64,000 nucleotides of DNA, taken from Endomicrobium sp. Lineage in GTDB: Bacteria; Elusimicrobiota; Endomicrobiia; Endomicrobiales; Endomicrobiaceae. Shown piece by piece: positions 49,279 to 58,797 of the stretch. Where the stretch lies: NCBI GenBank assembly GCA_031261715.1, contig JAISJB010000001.1:1-64000 (forward strand), given 5' to 3'. Each line of letters opens with the position of its first letter. Within the stretch, counting starts at the first letter, position 1. The position numbers and the translations under genes are program-made. Below the pieces are notes generated by a model, which was not told the origin of the DNA, did no database searches, and was given only the letters and a program-made list of their open reading frames with translations.

Positions 49279-50076
49279 ATGACAAAGAAAAAAGATACTG
49301 TTGCAAAAATTTGGACACGGTGTAAGAAATGTGAGCAGATTTTTTTGTTAAAAGATTTACAAAAAAATCTTATGGTTTGCCCAAAATGCGGATATTATAC
49401 AAGACTTGATGCATATACTAGGATTCATTTTACTTTTGACAAAGATAGTTTCCAAGAATTTGATACACATATACAATCAGTTAATTTTTTAAATTTTCCT
49501 GGTTATACTGAAAAATTACAAAAATGTACTACTGTTGTTAGTGAAGCTGTTGTTACTGGATTAGCTAAACTGTATGAGAATGAAGTTGTTATTGCTGTTA
49601 TGGATTTTTCATTTATGGGTGGAAGTATGGGCTCTGTTGTTGGAGAAAAAATTACCAGGGCGATTGAATATGCTTTACAACATGATTTACATATTATTAT
49701 TTTTTCTGCTTCAGGAGGAGCCAGAATGCAAGAAGGAATTATTTCACTTATGCAAATGGGTAAAATTAGTTCTACACTTGCACAATTAGCCTCTAATAGA
49801 TTAGCATATATTTCTGTGTTAACAGACCCTACAACTGGAGGGGTTGCTGCCAGTTATGCATTTTTAGGAGATATAATTATAGCTGAACCACAAGCTTTGA
49901 TAGGTTTTGCAGGACCCAGGGTAATTGAGCAAACTATGAAGCAACGTTTGCCAAAGGGTTTTCAATCTGCAGAATTTTTGGAAAAACATGGAATGATTGA
50001 TATCGTAGTCGAAAGAAAAGATATGCGAATAATATTAGGTAAAATATTAAAATTTTTTAATAGTAAGAAAGAGTAG
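49279..50076 (+). CDS. accD: Acetyl-CoA carboxylase carboxyltransferase subunit beta
   Basis: Half of the carboxyltransferase that makes malonyl-CoA. 265 aa: N-terminal zinc ribbon with C-x2-C twice (CKKC and CPKC), then the crotonase-like core with GGSMGSVVGEKITRA, SGGARMQEG and GFAGPRVIEQT. The partner accA is not adjacent. It overlaps folC by one base; the accD-folC pair recurs in proteobacteria. Confidence 0.97.
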   Translation: MTKKKDTVAKIWTRCKKCEQIFLLKDLQKNLMVCPKCGYYTRLDAYTRIHFTFDKDSFQEFDTHIQSVNFLNFPGYTEKLQKCTTVVSEAVVTGLAKLYENEVVIAVMDFSFMGGSMGSVVGEKITRAIEYALQHDLHIIIFSASGGARMQEGIISLMQMGKISSTLAQLASNRLAYISVLTDPTTGGVAASYAFLGDIIIAEPQALIGFAGPRVIEQTMKQRLPKGFQSAEFLEKHGMIDIVVERKDMRIILGKILKFFNSKKE

Positions 50077-51392
50077 TGACTAACAGTAAATCAGAACAGT
50101 TCAAATACTATGATGAGTACACATCTATGTCATATGGATTAACAAGAATAAGTAATTTTTTAACAAGCATAGGAAATCCTCAAAATCAATTACAAACAAT
50201 ACATGTTGCTGGAACTAATGGAAAAGGGTCTACTGCTGCATTTATACATGAAATTATGCAGGCTGGTGGATATAAAGTTGCTCTTTATACTTCTCCGCAT
50301 TTGATAAGTTTTACTGAGAGAATTAAAATTAATGGTATTAATATTCCAAAAAAAATTTTTACTTTAATTGCAACAACATATTTAACTAAAGCCAAACAAT
50401 ATAAACTTTCATATTTTGAGTATATGACTGCTATAGCATTAATCTACTTTGTACAACAAAAAGTCGATATTGCAATCATTGAAACAGGGCTAGGAGGTAG
50501 ATTTGATGCAACAAATATTATAAAAAATCCTATGGTATGTGTAATAACATCAATTGCAAAAGACCATCAAAAAATTCTTGGAACAACCATTAAAAAGATT
50601 GCTTTTGAAAAAGCTGGAATTATACAGTCAAGTGCTGACTTAATATGTGGGAAAATACCTCAACAAGTTCTGCCTATTTTCTCTCAACGTGCAAAACATA
50701 AAATGTTAGTATACAATTTTGATTTTAAGACAAAAAGCCATGGTTATCAATATAATTCTAAACTAGATCAATATAATCAAAAGTTTGATTTTATTAATAA
50801 TAATATCAATATACAACATCTTGAAACTATTATGCTTGGACAACATCAAATTATAAATGCTTCAAATGCTATTTGTGCTACGTCCTTATTGAATTATAGA
50901 GGTTATTATATAAATGAAACTCATATAAGAAATGGAATAAAAAATACGAAATGGAATGGTAGATTTGATATAATTAACATAAAAATAAATAATAGCAAAG
51001 TAAAACTAATAATTGATGGAGCACATAATCTTCAAGGGTTAAATTCCTTTTTTAATACATTTAAACAACTAAATTTAGCATTAGAAAAAAGGACATTCAT
51101 TTTTACAGTAATGCAAGATAAGGAATATCAAATGATGATTAAACTTACTGTTCCTTTTGTTAAAAACGTCATTTTGCCACATATTAACAATACAAGGGCT
51201 ATTGATCCGAATATTTTAAAAGTAGAATTTACAAAATATATGTCAAAAAAAAATGTTTACATAGTAGACTCTGTACAAACTTCTTTGAATATTAACACTA
51301 ACAATAATGAAATAATAGTAGTTCTAGGTTCACTTTATTTAGTAGGAGAAATATTATCTTATATACACAAGGGAATCCTTGATAACAATTAA
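50076..51392 (+). CDS. folC: Bifunctional folylpolyglutamate/dihydrofolate synthase
   Basis: Adds glutamate to (dihydro)folates. GTG start in the accD stop. 438 aa: ATP loop VAGTNGKGSTAAFI, YTSPHLISFTERI, IETGLGGRFDATN and the C-terminal IDGAHN motif. Serves the folate users glyA, thyX and fmt in this window. Confidence 0.95.
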   Translation: MTNSKSEQFKYYDEYTSMSYGLTRISNFLTSIGNPQNQLQTIHVAGTNGKGSTAAFIHEIMQAGGYKVALYTSPHLISFTERIKINGINIPKKIFTLIATTYLTKAKQYKLSYFEYMTAIALIYFVQQKVDIAIIETGLGGRFDATNIIKNPMVCVITSIAKDHQKILGTTIKKIAFEKAGIIQSSADLICGKIPQQVLPIFSQRAKHKMLVYNFDFKTKSHGYQYNSKLDQYNQKFDFINNNINIQHLETIMLGQHQIINASNAICATSLLNYRGYYINETHIRNGIKNTKWNGRFDIINIKINNSKVKLIIDGAHNLQGLNSFFNTFKQLNLALEKRTFIFTVMQDKEYQMMIKLTVPFVKNVILPHINNTRAIDPNILKVEFTKYMSKKNVYIVDSVQTSLNINTNNNEIIVVLGSLYLVGEILSYIHKGILDNN

Positions 51393-51404
51393 ATAAAAAC
51401 TTGT

Positions 51405-53657
51405 ATGTATTTATACAATATTAAGAAAAAACAAACTTTTAGTGTGAGTTGTTTTATTGTAGTTATAATATTGTTTGCTATTTGTTTAACAAGTTTTGCT
51501 GATGATATTAACATGACTGCTGAAAATATTGAATATGATGTAATAAATAAAAAACTGGAATGTTATAATAATGTAAACATTTCTTTCCATAAAACAAGAC
51601 TATCTGCAAATAATCTTAATTTATTTATAAATAAAAAATATTTTATTGCAAATGGAATGGTTAAAATTGATAATTTAGCTAATACAATATATGCAGATAG
51701 TCTACAATATAATTATGAACATCTTCATGGGCATCTTGTTAATGGCGTTATCAATATAAATAATTTTTTTATACGTGCAGAAAAGATTACACAAATACAA
51801 CAATATATATATTCATTAAGTAACATTACACTGTCAAATTGTGATTTTGATCAACCTCATGTTTATTTTAAATCAAAGAACGGCAAAATTATATCAAATG
51901 ATAAATTAATATTATATTCTACAATATTATATATAGGTAGAATTCCAATTTTTTACCTACCAATCATATTTCACTCTTTACAAAAAGATGCATCATTATT
52001 TTCAAACGTACAAATAAATATTAAGCCTAAAAAAGTGTACATTTATAATAGCAATACATTAAAATCAAATCAGAAGGATAAGTTTAAAATTCAATATAAA
52101 AGTAATATTACATTACCTATAAATAAACATTTGACAATTTTGTTGCTATATAATAATTTAGGTCTTTGTGGAATAAATTATGGTATGAATTTAAAATCCT
52201 GTCAATCTGAAGATCAACAAATTAAATTAGATATGACAATTACAAACTATAAAAAGAATTTTGTTGCTATGCAAATAGGAAAAAAAAAACAATTTTTTTT
52301 ATCGCCAAGCATTTCATGGGCGTTCAATAATAAGTGGTTTTTACGCTCACAATTAAGTGTGTTTAATGGTATACCATTAATTAAATTTGATTATAAAAAT
52401 AGTAAACAAACTAAAACTCACAAAAAAACATTACATTGTAATGTTAATAAAAAGAAAAATAAAATAATAGATATAGTCAATATACTAAGTTCATATTTTG
52501 CTATATCAAAACAGTTTAATAAGATTCATGTAGATATTATAACAGAATATCTTATGTTTCACAAAAAATACTTTCAAAATCATCATTGCAATTATGCAGT
52601 AATACCTAAAATAGATATTTGTTCATTTTATAATAAAGGTATATATGACACATATCATAAATTTGATTTATCATTATCCAATTTATTGTATACAGAAAGC
52701 ATTAATATACTAGATCAATTTGCTATAACAAATATTAATAATTTAAATTACTTGATAAAAAAAAATTTATTAGTTAATAAAATAATGACTTTAACTACTA
52801 CTTTACAAGTTGTAGCTAGATATTCTTTAGCACAATATATATTTCAACACAAAGATATGACAAACTTTATGTTGTTTAATTTAAATTCTTTATATAAATG
52901 TAGGAATTATGCCACTTTTAAAAAAAATAACTTTTTATCAGAATGCATTAGCAGTTTAAATTGTAAGCTTAGACTTTATAATTGGTGGGATTGTAATATA
53001 GAGTACTATTATAAAAATTTTTTTAAAACTCATAATATTAATGTTTCTAATAATGTTTGTGTTTTAGATAACATTCAATGTAAAAGTGTCTTATTATATA
53101 CGTATAATTATAATATAAATAACATATGTCAAAGACAAAATTTCTATAACTATAACATTAACATTAATAACATGACACCATTTCTATCCTATACAGAATT
53201 AGTATTTACACCATATAATATTATTAATTTATATTGCAATATTGTACAAAATTTATATCCTTGGAAATGTAATAATTACAATATGTATTTTACGGTACAT
53301 GATTCTGATGATAATTTTTGTTGCACATTAGGTAAATTTTATCAAAATAATAATCATGAAAATATTTTCAATACAAAACTTTTAAGTAACTTAGTAAACT
53401 TAAAAGTAAATTTGAGCCATAAATGGAAACTTAGTTATAGCTTGAAAACTTTTACTGTCTGTTCGCATAACCAAATTGAAAGACAGTTGAAACTCTTTAG
53501 AAATATACATTGTTATAGATTAGGACTTATATGGAAAAAAAAAAATAAATGTAATACTTTTCAGTTACAATTGATTATGAAGCAATCAAAAACTTCTAAA
53601 TTGGATGAAAATAAGAATAAATTTAATAACTTGCTCAATTATTTAAAATTAAAATAG
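51405..53657 (+). CDS. lptD: LPS-assembly protein LptD (OstA), highly diverged
   Basis: Outer-membrane barrel that places LPS on the cell surface. 750 aa: an N-terminal hydrophobic signal (about 14-32, possible cleavage after SFA), then an OstA-like beta-jellyroll (NMTAENIEYDVINKKLECYNNV...) to about 170, then a long, poorly conserved, Asn/Lys/Tyr-rich region expected to be barrel strands. Assignment rests on the N-terminal domain, size, signal and folC context. It lacks a C-terminal aromatic residue (ends LKLK). tRNA-Ser follows 11 nt later. Confidence 0.78.
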   Translation: MYLYNIKKKQTFSVSCFIVVIILFAICLTSFADDINMTAENIEYDVINKKLECYNNVNISFHKTRLSANNLNLFINKKYFIANGMVKIDNLANTIYADSLQYNYEHLHGHLVNGVININNFFIRAEKITQIQQYIYSLSNITLSNCDFDQPHVYFKSKNGKIISNDKLILYSTILYIGRIPIFYLPIIFHSLQKDASLFSNVQINIKPKKVYIYNSNTLKSNQKDKFKIQYKSNITLPINKHLTILLLYNNLGLCGINYGMNLKSCQSEDQQIKLDMTITNYKKNFVAMQIGKKKQFFLSPSISWAFNNKWFLRSQLSVFNGIPLIKFDYKNSKQTKTHKKTLHCNVNKKKNKIIDIVNILSSYFAISKQFNKIHVDIITEYLMFHKKYFQNHHCNYAVIPKIDICSFYNKGIYDTYHKFDLSLSNLLYTESINILDQFAITNINNLNYLIKKNLLVNKIMTLTTTLQVVARYSLAQYIFQHKDMTNFMLFNLNSLYKCRNYATFKKNNFLSECISSLNCKLRLYNWWDCNIEYYYKNFFKTHNINVSNNVCVLDNIQCKSVLLYTYNYNINNICQRQNFYNYNININNMTPFLSYTELVFTPYNIINLYCNIVQNLYPWKCNNYNMYFTVHDSDDNFCCTLGKFYQNNNHENIFNTKLLSNLVNLKVNLSHKWKLSYSLKTFTVCSHNQIERQLKLFRNIHCYRLGLIWKKKNKCNTFQLQLIMKQSKTSKLDENKNKFNNLLNYLKLK

Positions 53658-53668
53658 TTTTTAATTTT

Positions 53669-53759
53669 GGAGAGATGGCCGAGTTTGGATTAAGGCGTCA
53701 GTTTCGAAAACTGATATATAGAGCGATCTATATCGAGGGTTCGAATCCCTCTCTCTCCG
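53669..53759 (+). tRNA. tRNA-Ser (anticodon CGA)
   Basis: 91-nt class II tRNA: acceptor GGAGAGA/TCTCTCC, anticodon stem TCAGT/ACTGA around TTCGAAA (CGA, reads UCG), long variable arm forming ATATAGA/TCTATAT, T stem GAGGG/CCCTC, discriminator G. No encoded CCA. Probably co-transcribed with lptD. Confidence 0.95.
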
Positions 53760-53811
53760 AATTGAATTGTCTTATGAACTTGATATAAAAATAAAAGGAA
53801 GGCCTCATATA

Positions 53812-54309
53812 ATGAAAAGAAAAATCTTGGCAGTTTATCCGGGAAGTTTTGATCCACCTACTAATGGGCACTTAAATATAGTTAAGAGAACTCTACAATT
53901 ATTTCCAAAATTAGTTATTGCAATTACACAAAATGTTCATAAAACCCCTTTATTTTCTTTGAAAGAAAGACTACAGTTATTAAAAAAAATAACATCAAAT
54001 CTAGATAATGTAGAAGTAATATCATTTTCTGGTCTTTTAGTAGATTATTTAAAAGTAGTTGATGCATTTGTTGTAATACGAGGGCTAAGAGTTTTTTCTG
54101 ATTTTGAACGTGAACTACAAATGGCATTGATAAATAGAAAATTGAATAAAAATATTGAAACTGTGTTTTTAATACCAGATCATTCTTACACTTTTCTTTC
54201 TTCAAGTGCAGTTAAAGAACTTGCAATGTTTGGAACTAATGTTTCTGAATTTGTTCCTAAATATGTCGAAATAGCATTAAAAAAACGTATATATTGTAAT
54301 TTAAAATAA
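53812..54309 (+). CDS. coaD: Phosphopantetheine adenylyltransferase
   Basis: Fourth step of CoA synthesis. 165 aa from ATG 53812, preceded by GGAAGG; an upstream in-frame TTG at 53767 would add 15 unrelated residues. Nucleotidyltransferase motif YPGSFDPPTNGHLNI with TNGH, RGLRVFSDFERELQMA and the C-terminal FLSSSAVKELA are intact. CoaE is at 12248. Confidence 0.97.
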   Translation: MKRKILAVYPGSFDPPTNGHLNIVKRTLQLFPKLVIAITQNVHKTPLFSLKERLQLLKKITSNLDNVEVISFSGLLVDYLKVVDAFVVIRGLRVFSDFERELQMALINRKLNKNIETVFLIPDHSYTFLSSSAVKELAMFGTNVSEFVPKYVEIALKKRIYCNLK

Positions 54310-54315
54310 GTACTA

Positions 54316-54350
54316 AGTTTACTTGATTTTTGATATAATTTAAGTAAACT
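54316..54350 (+). promoter_or_regulatory. Palindrome spanning an extended -10 upstream of ackA
   Basis: Perfect 9-bp inverted repeat AGTTTACTT (54316-54324) / AAGTAAACT (54342-54350) with a 17-nt centre that contains TGATATAAT (54331-54339), an extended -10 box. No -35 of quality is visible. Followed by A3T5. Either an operator wrapped round the ackA promoter or a weak coaD terminator; the geometry favours an operator. Confidence 0.5.
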
Positions 54351-54384
54351 AAATTTTTGTAAGTGTTTCTTTATTAGGAGTAAT

Positions 54385-55590
54385 ATGAATATATTAGTTA
54401 TTAATTGTGGGTCTTCTTCGCTAAAGTATAGTTTATTTACATTTAAAAATACAGAAGAAACAAGAATTGCATTTGGAGTGGTGGAGCGTATTGGACTATC
54501 ACAGTCTATTTATAAGAGAACAATATTAAAAATTTGTAAACAAGAAAAAAAAAGTTTTATCAAAATTAAAGATCATACAGCTGCAATTAAACTTGTAATA
54601 GAAGATCTGTTAAACAAAAATAATCGACTAGTTAAACATAAAAATGATATTTCAATTGTTGGGCATAGAGTAGTACATGGTGGAAATATCTTTACAAAAC
54701 CTGTTTTAGTAACAAAATCCATAAAAACTAAATTAAAAAAATGTTTTGAATTGGCACCTTTACATAATCCTGCTCATTATGCAGGCATTATAGCTGTAGA
54801 AAAAATGCTACCAAGTGTACCTTCAGTATTAGTTTTTGATACTGCTTTTCATTATACTATTCCTGATTTTGCTTATATGTATGCTATTCCTTACAAATAC
54901 TATAAAAATGATCACATTAGGAAATATGGCTTTCATGGAACATCACATTGTTATGTAGCACAAGAAGCAGCTTTAATGCTTAATAAACAAATATCCACAA
55001 TTAAATTAATAACAGTACATTTAGGAAACGGTAGTAGTGTAACTGCAATTAAAAATGGCAGAGTTATAGATACATCTATGGGTTTTACTCCTCTTCATGG
55101 TGTTGTTATGGGCACAAGATGTGGAACTATAGATACTTCTATTATTCCTTACTTAATAAAGAAATATAAAATTAGTAATGATTATTTAAATACTTTACTA
55201 AACAAGAAAAGTGGGTTATATGGTATATCTGGATACTCTGATATTAGAAACATTCTTTCAATGGATAAATGTGGTAATAAAAGAGCTAAATTAGCTATTA
55301 ACATGCTTTGTTATAGTGTAAAAAAATATATATGTGCTTATTATGGAATATTAAATGGAATTGATGGTTTAGTATTCACAGCTGGTATAGGTGAACATTC
55401 ATCATATGTAAGAGAAAATATCTGTTCTGACTTAGATTGCTTAGGAATTAAAGTAAATGTAAAGAAAAATAAACAAATTAATAAAATAAACAGATTTATT
55501 TCTAATAAAAATGCAAAAGTTAAAATTATGGTAATTCCAACTAATGAAGAATTAATGATTGCAAAAGAAGCTAAAAAATTTGTAGATTAA
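54385..55590 (+). CDS. ackA: Acetate kinase
   Basis: Interconverts acetyl phosphate + ADP and acetate + ATP. 401 aa: [12 protein letters not shown] at the start, [33 protein letters not shown] and FTAGIGEHS. Strong TAGGAG site. Suggests substrate-level ATP from acetyl phosphate; pta is not in the window. ackA-rpmF-plsX adjacency is known in several phyla. Confidence 0.97.
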   Translation: MNILVINCGSSSLKYSLFTFKNTEETRIAFGVVERIGLSQSIYKRTILKICKQEKKSFIKIKDHTAAIKLVIEDLLNKNNRLVKHKNDISIVGHRVVHGGNIFTKPVLVTKSIKTKLKKCFELAPLHNPAHYAGIIAVEKMLPSVPSVLVFDTAFHYTIPDFAYMYAIPYKYYKNDHIRKYGFHGTSHCYVAQEAALMLNKQISTIKLITVHLGNGSSVTAIKNGRVIDTSMGFTPLHGVVMGTRCGTIDTSIIPYLIKKYKISNDYLNTLLNKKSGLYGISGYSDIRNILSMDKCGNKRAKLAINMLCYSVKKYICAYYGILNGIDGLVFTAGIGEHSSYVRENICSDLDCLGIKVNVKKNKQINKINRFISNKNAKVKIMVIPTNEELMIAKEAKKFVD

Positions 55591-55617
55591 AAAATAATGG
55601 AGGATTTTCAATAAAAT

Positions 55618-55794
55618 ATGCCAAATCCAAAAAGGAAACATACTCCTCATCGTAGAGATTGCAGAAGGGCAGCAAATTCAAAACTTACTATTCCTAACTT
55701 AGGCTATTGTCCAAATTGTAATATAGCCAAATTACCACATAGAATGTGTTTAAATTGTGGTTTTTATAATGGGAAAATTGTTTTAAAGAGTTAA
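55618..55794 (+). CDS. rpmF: 50S ribosomal protein L32
   Basis: 58 aa: begins MPNPKRKHTPHRRDCRRA and has a zinc site of two CxxC pairs (YCPNCN and CLNCG). Ribosome-binding site GGAGG (55599-55603) is 14 nt upstream, slightly far. rpmF directly before plsX is a strongly conserved arrangement. Confidence 0.96.
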   Translation: MPNPKRKHTPHRRDCRRAANSKLTIPNLGYCPNCNIAKLPHRMCLNCGFYNGKIVLKS

Positions 55795-55797
55795 AAT

Positions 55798-56823
55798 ATG
55801 ATAATTGCACTTGATGCAATGGGTGGAGATTTCGCTCCAGCGTCTACTGTAGAAGGAGCTGTTTTAGCTGCTAAAGCAGCACAACATAAGATTATACTTG
55901 TAGGTGATAATGATCTTATATTAAAGGAGCTATCAAAACAAAATAATAAAAATTCTCTTCCATTATCTATAAATATTGAAATAGTGCATGCTCCTGAAAT
56001 TATTTCAATGACAGAACAGCACCCTGTGAAAGCGGTACGATCCAAAAAAAATTCTTCATTAGCAGTTTGTGCACAGTTAGTATCAGAAGGTAAAGCTGAT
56101 GCTTTTGTCTCTATGGGAAATTCTGGGGCAGTTATGGCTTCAGCATTTTTTTATCTTAGAAGAATACGTGGAATTATCAGACCTGCCATTACAACTATGT
56201 TTCCAACTATTAAAGGGAATTGTATAGTTGCAGATATGGGTGCAAATGTAGACTGTAAACCTGAACATTTATTTCAATTTGGTATTATGGCAAGTGTATT
56301 TTGTAGCAAAGTTATAGGAATAAAACGACCAAAAATTGCATTATTATCAATTGGAGAAGAACCTAATAAAGGAAATGAATTGACTTTAGCAACATTTAAT
56401 TTATTTAAGAAATCTATAGGTATAGACTTAGACTTTATAGGAAACATTGAAGGAAAAGATATTCCTACAGGAAAGGCTGACGTAGTTATTTGTGATGGTT
56501 TTATAGGTAATGTAATATTAAAATTTGGTGAAGGTTTGGCTGGAACTATACTTTATTTAATAAAACAAAAATTAGGATATTCTCCAGTTAAATGGATTTT
56601 ATTTCCATTTGTACGTCTTGTTAAAAAAACATTAGAAACTAAATTTGATTATAGTAAAATTGGAGGGGCTCCTCTTCTTGGTGTAAATGGAGTATGTATA
56701 ATAGGCCATGGTCGTTCTAATAGTCATGCTGTGAAAAATGCAATTTTAACTGGAGCCAAAACAGCACAGTATGATGTTATTCATGATATTGAAATTGCTG
56801 TTAATAAGTTTAACTATAAGTAA
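55798..56823 (+). CDS. plsX: Phosphate acyltransferase PlsX
   Basis: Makes acyl phosphate from acyl-ACP for phospholipid synthesis. 341 aa: starts IIALDAMGGDFAPASTVEGA, with SMGNSGAVMASAF, ADMGANVDCKPEHLFQFG and GGAPLLGVNGVCIIGHGRS. Only 3 nt after rpmF. Confidence 0.97.
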   Translation: MIIALDAMGGDFAPASTVEGAVLAAKAAQHKIILVGDNDLILKELSKQNNKNSLPLSINIEIVHAPEIISMTEQHPVKAVRSKKNSSLAVCAQLVSEGKADAFVSMGNSGAVMASAFFYLRRIRGIIRPAITTMFPTIKGNCIVADMGANVDCKPEHLFQFGIMASVFCSKVIGIKRPKIALLSIGEEPNKGNELTLATFNLFKKSIGIDLDFIGNIEGKDIPTGKADVVICDGFIGNVILKFGEGLAGTILYLIKQKLGYSPVKWILFPFVRLVKKTLETKFDYSKIGGAPLLGVNGVCIIGHGRSNSHAVKNAILTGAKTAQYDVIHDIEIAVNKFNYK

Positions 56824-56826
56824 AAT

Positions 56827-57822
56827 ATGAACAAAAATAATATTGGTGTTAAGATTTTGGGTACAGGGTCATGTTTTCCATCAAAAATTCTTACAAATAA
56901 TGATTTGGAACAAATTGTTAATACTTCAGATGAGTGGATTAAGTCAAGAACTGGCATTAAAACAAGAAGAATATCAGGTTCTAACGAACCTACATCTGAA
57001 CTTGCTTATAAAGCTTCAGTTGAAGCTTTAAAAAATTCACACATCTGTCCTGAACAATTGGATTTGATTATTGTAACTACAATTACTCCTGATATGTTAT
57101 TTCCATCAACTGCATGTTTATTGCAAAAAAAATTAGGAATTCATGCTATTCCTGCATTTGATTTGTCTGCTGCATGTAGTGGCTTTATATACGGTATAGC
57201 TGTAGCAAAATCATTTATTGAATCTGGTTTGTACAAAACTATCTTGTTAGTTGGTTCTGAAGAGCTATCAAAAATAACTGATTGGACAGATAGAACTACA
57301 TGTGTGCTGTTTGGCGATGGTGCAGGAGCAATGATTCTTACAGCTGCCCCTTGTGAAAATACTAATATTCTTTCAGTTTTTTTAGGAGCTGATGGGAGTT
57401 ATTCAAATCTACTTTACATTCCTGCTGGAGGTACGTTACATCCTACAACACAAGAAACAGTTATTAAAAAAATGCATACAATTAAAATGCAAGGGAAAAG
57501 AGTATTTAAAATAGCCGTTATGAAAATGTCATATGCAGCAAAAAAAGCACTTGAATTATCTGGAAAAAAAATAAAAGATCTACAATTGTTTATACCTCAC
57601 CAAGCTAATATGAGAATAATTGAAGCAGTTGCAAAAAAAATTGGTGTTTCGATGAATAAAGTATTTATTAATATTTATAAAACAGGCAATATTTCATCTG
57701 CAACTACTATTACTGCGTTAGATGAAGCTATCAGAACTGGAATGTTAAAACAAGGTGACATTGTAGAATTAATTGCGTTTGGTAGTGGATTCACATGGGG
57801 GGCCACAGTTCTGAAAATATAA
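56827..57822 (+). CDS. fabH: 3-oxoacyl-[ACP] synthase III (FabH)
   Basis: Starts fatty-acid synthesis by condensing an acyl-CoA primer with malonyl-ACP. 331 aa with catalytic C117 (LSAACSGF), His in PHQANMRI and Asn in KTGNISSAT. In Firmicutes-type clusters fabK would lie after it; here fabD follows directly. Confidence 0.97.
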   Translation: MNKNNIGVKILGTGSCFPSKILTNNDLEQIVNTSDEWIKSRTGIKTRRISGSNEPTSELAYKASVEALKNSHICPEQLDLIIVTTITPDMLFPSTACLLQKKLGIHAIPAFDLSAACSGFIYGIAVAKSFIESGLYKTILLVGSEELSKITDWTDRTTCVLFGDGAGAMILTAAPCENTNILSVFLGADGSYSNLLYIPAGGTLHPTTQETVIKKMHTIKMQGKRVFKIAVMKMSYAAKKALELSGKKIKDLQLFIPHQANMRIIEAVAKKIGVSMNKVFINIYKTGNISSATTITALDEAIRTGMLKQGDIVELIAFGSGFTWGATVLKI

Positions 57823-57846
57823 ATAAATTTTGGAAAGGTAAAGCGT

Positions 57847-58797
57847 ATGTCTAAAATAGTTTTGATGTTTCCAGGACAAGGGTCTCAAAAGGTTGGTATG
57901 GGTAAAGATTTTTATAATAAATATTCTTTAGCTAAAGTAATAATAGATTTGTTAGATAGTAAAGTAAAAGAGATCATGTTTGACGGCCCAGCAACAATGT
58001 TACGTATGACTAAATATACTCAGCCTTCAATTTTTATTGTAAGTTTAGCAATATTAGAAGTGCTGAAAACTTATTATAATTTTACATATGATAATGTTAT
58101 TACAATGGGTCATTCATTAGGAGAATATTCTGCTTTATGTGCTGCAGGTTTTTTTGATATTCAAAGTGGACTCAACATGGTAAACACTAGAGCAGAACTT
58201 TTGCAACAAGCTACAATAACTAATCCTGGGACAATGGTAGCAATTATAGGTCTTAATAAAACAATTGTTAATAATATATGTTATCAAGTTGTCAGTGATG
58301 GAAGTTATGGAATATGTGAAGCAGTCAATTTTAATGCACCTAAACAAGTAGTTATATCAGGAAATATTAATGCTGTCAAGGAAGCTGTGAGACGTTTTAA
58401 TCTTAATTATAATAAAGTTAAAACAGTTTATTTAAATGTGGAGGGAGCATTTCACTCATCTCTAATGACAGTAGTAGCTACTCGTATGAAATTGGAACTT
58501 AATAAATATACATTTAAAATGCCATACTTAAATGTATATACAAATTATGATGCCTTATTAACAACAGAGCCTAGTTTAATTAAAGAAAAACTTAAAAATC
58601 AAATCAATAATCCTGTAAGATGGGATGATTGTGTACAAAATGCGATATCTAGAGGCTATAATATATTTATAGAAATAGGGCCTGGACAAGTCCTATCATC
58701 ACTTGTCAAAAAAATAGATATAAAAAAATGTACAAAAGTATTACATATAGAAGATCTACATACTTTAGAACTTACTTTGGAGGCTTTACAAAAATGA
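57847..58797 (+). CDS. fabD: Malonyl-CoA:ACP transacylase
   Basis: Loads malonyl onto ACP. 316 aa: FPGQGSQKVGMG, nucleophile S90 in GHSLGEYSALCAAG, GAFHSSLM (catalytic His) and EIGPGQVLSSLVKK. Good GGAAAGG site upstream. Stop overlaps the fabG start (ATGA). Confidence 0.97.
   Translation: MSKIVLMFPGQGSQKVGMGKDFYNKYSLAKVIIDLLDSKVKEIMFDGPATMLRMTKYTQPSIFIVSLAILEVLKTYYNFTYDNVITMGHSLGEYSALCAAGFFDIQSGLNMVNTRAELLQQATITNPGTMVAIIGLNKTIVNNICYQVVSDGSYGICEAVNFNAPKQVVISGNINAVKEAVRRFNLNYNKVKTVYLNVEGAFHSSLMTVVATRMKLELNKYTFKMPYLNVYTNYDALLTTEPSLIKEKLKNQINNPVRWDDCVQNAISRGYNIFIEIGPGQVLSSLVKKIDIKKCTKVLHIEDLHTLELTLEALQK

Noticed and set aside
58728-58793. Longer FabG N-terminus starting inside fabD
   Set aside because: The added residues have no SDR similarity; ATG 58794 forms an ATGA overlap with the fabD stop and follows GGAGG.
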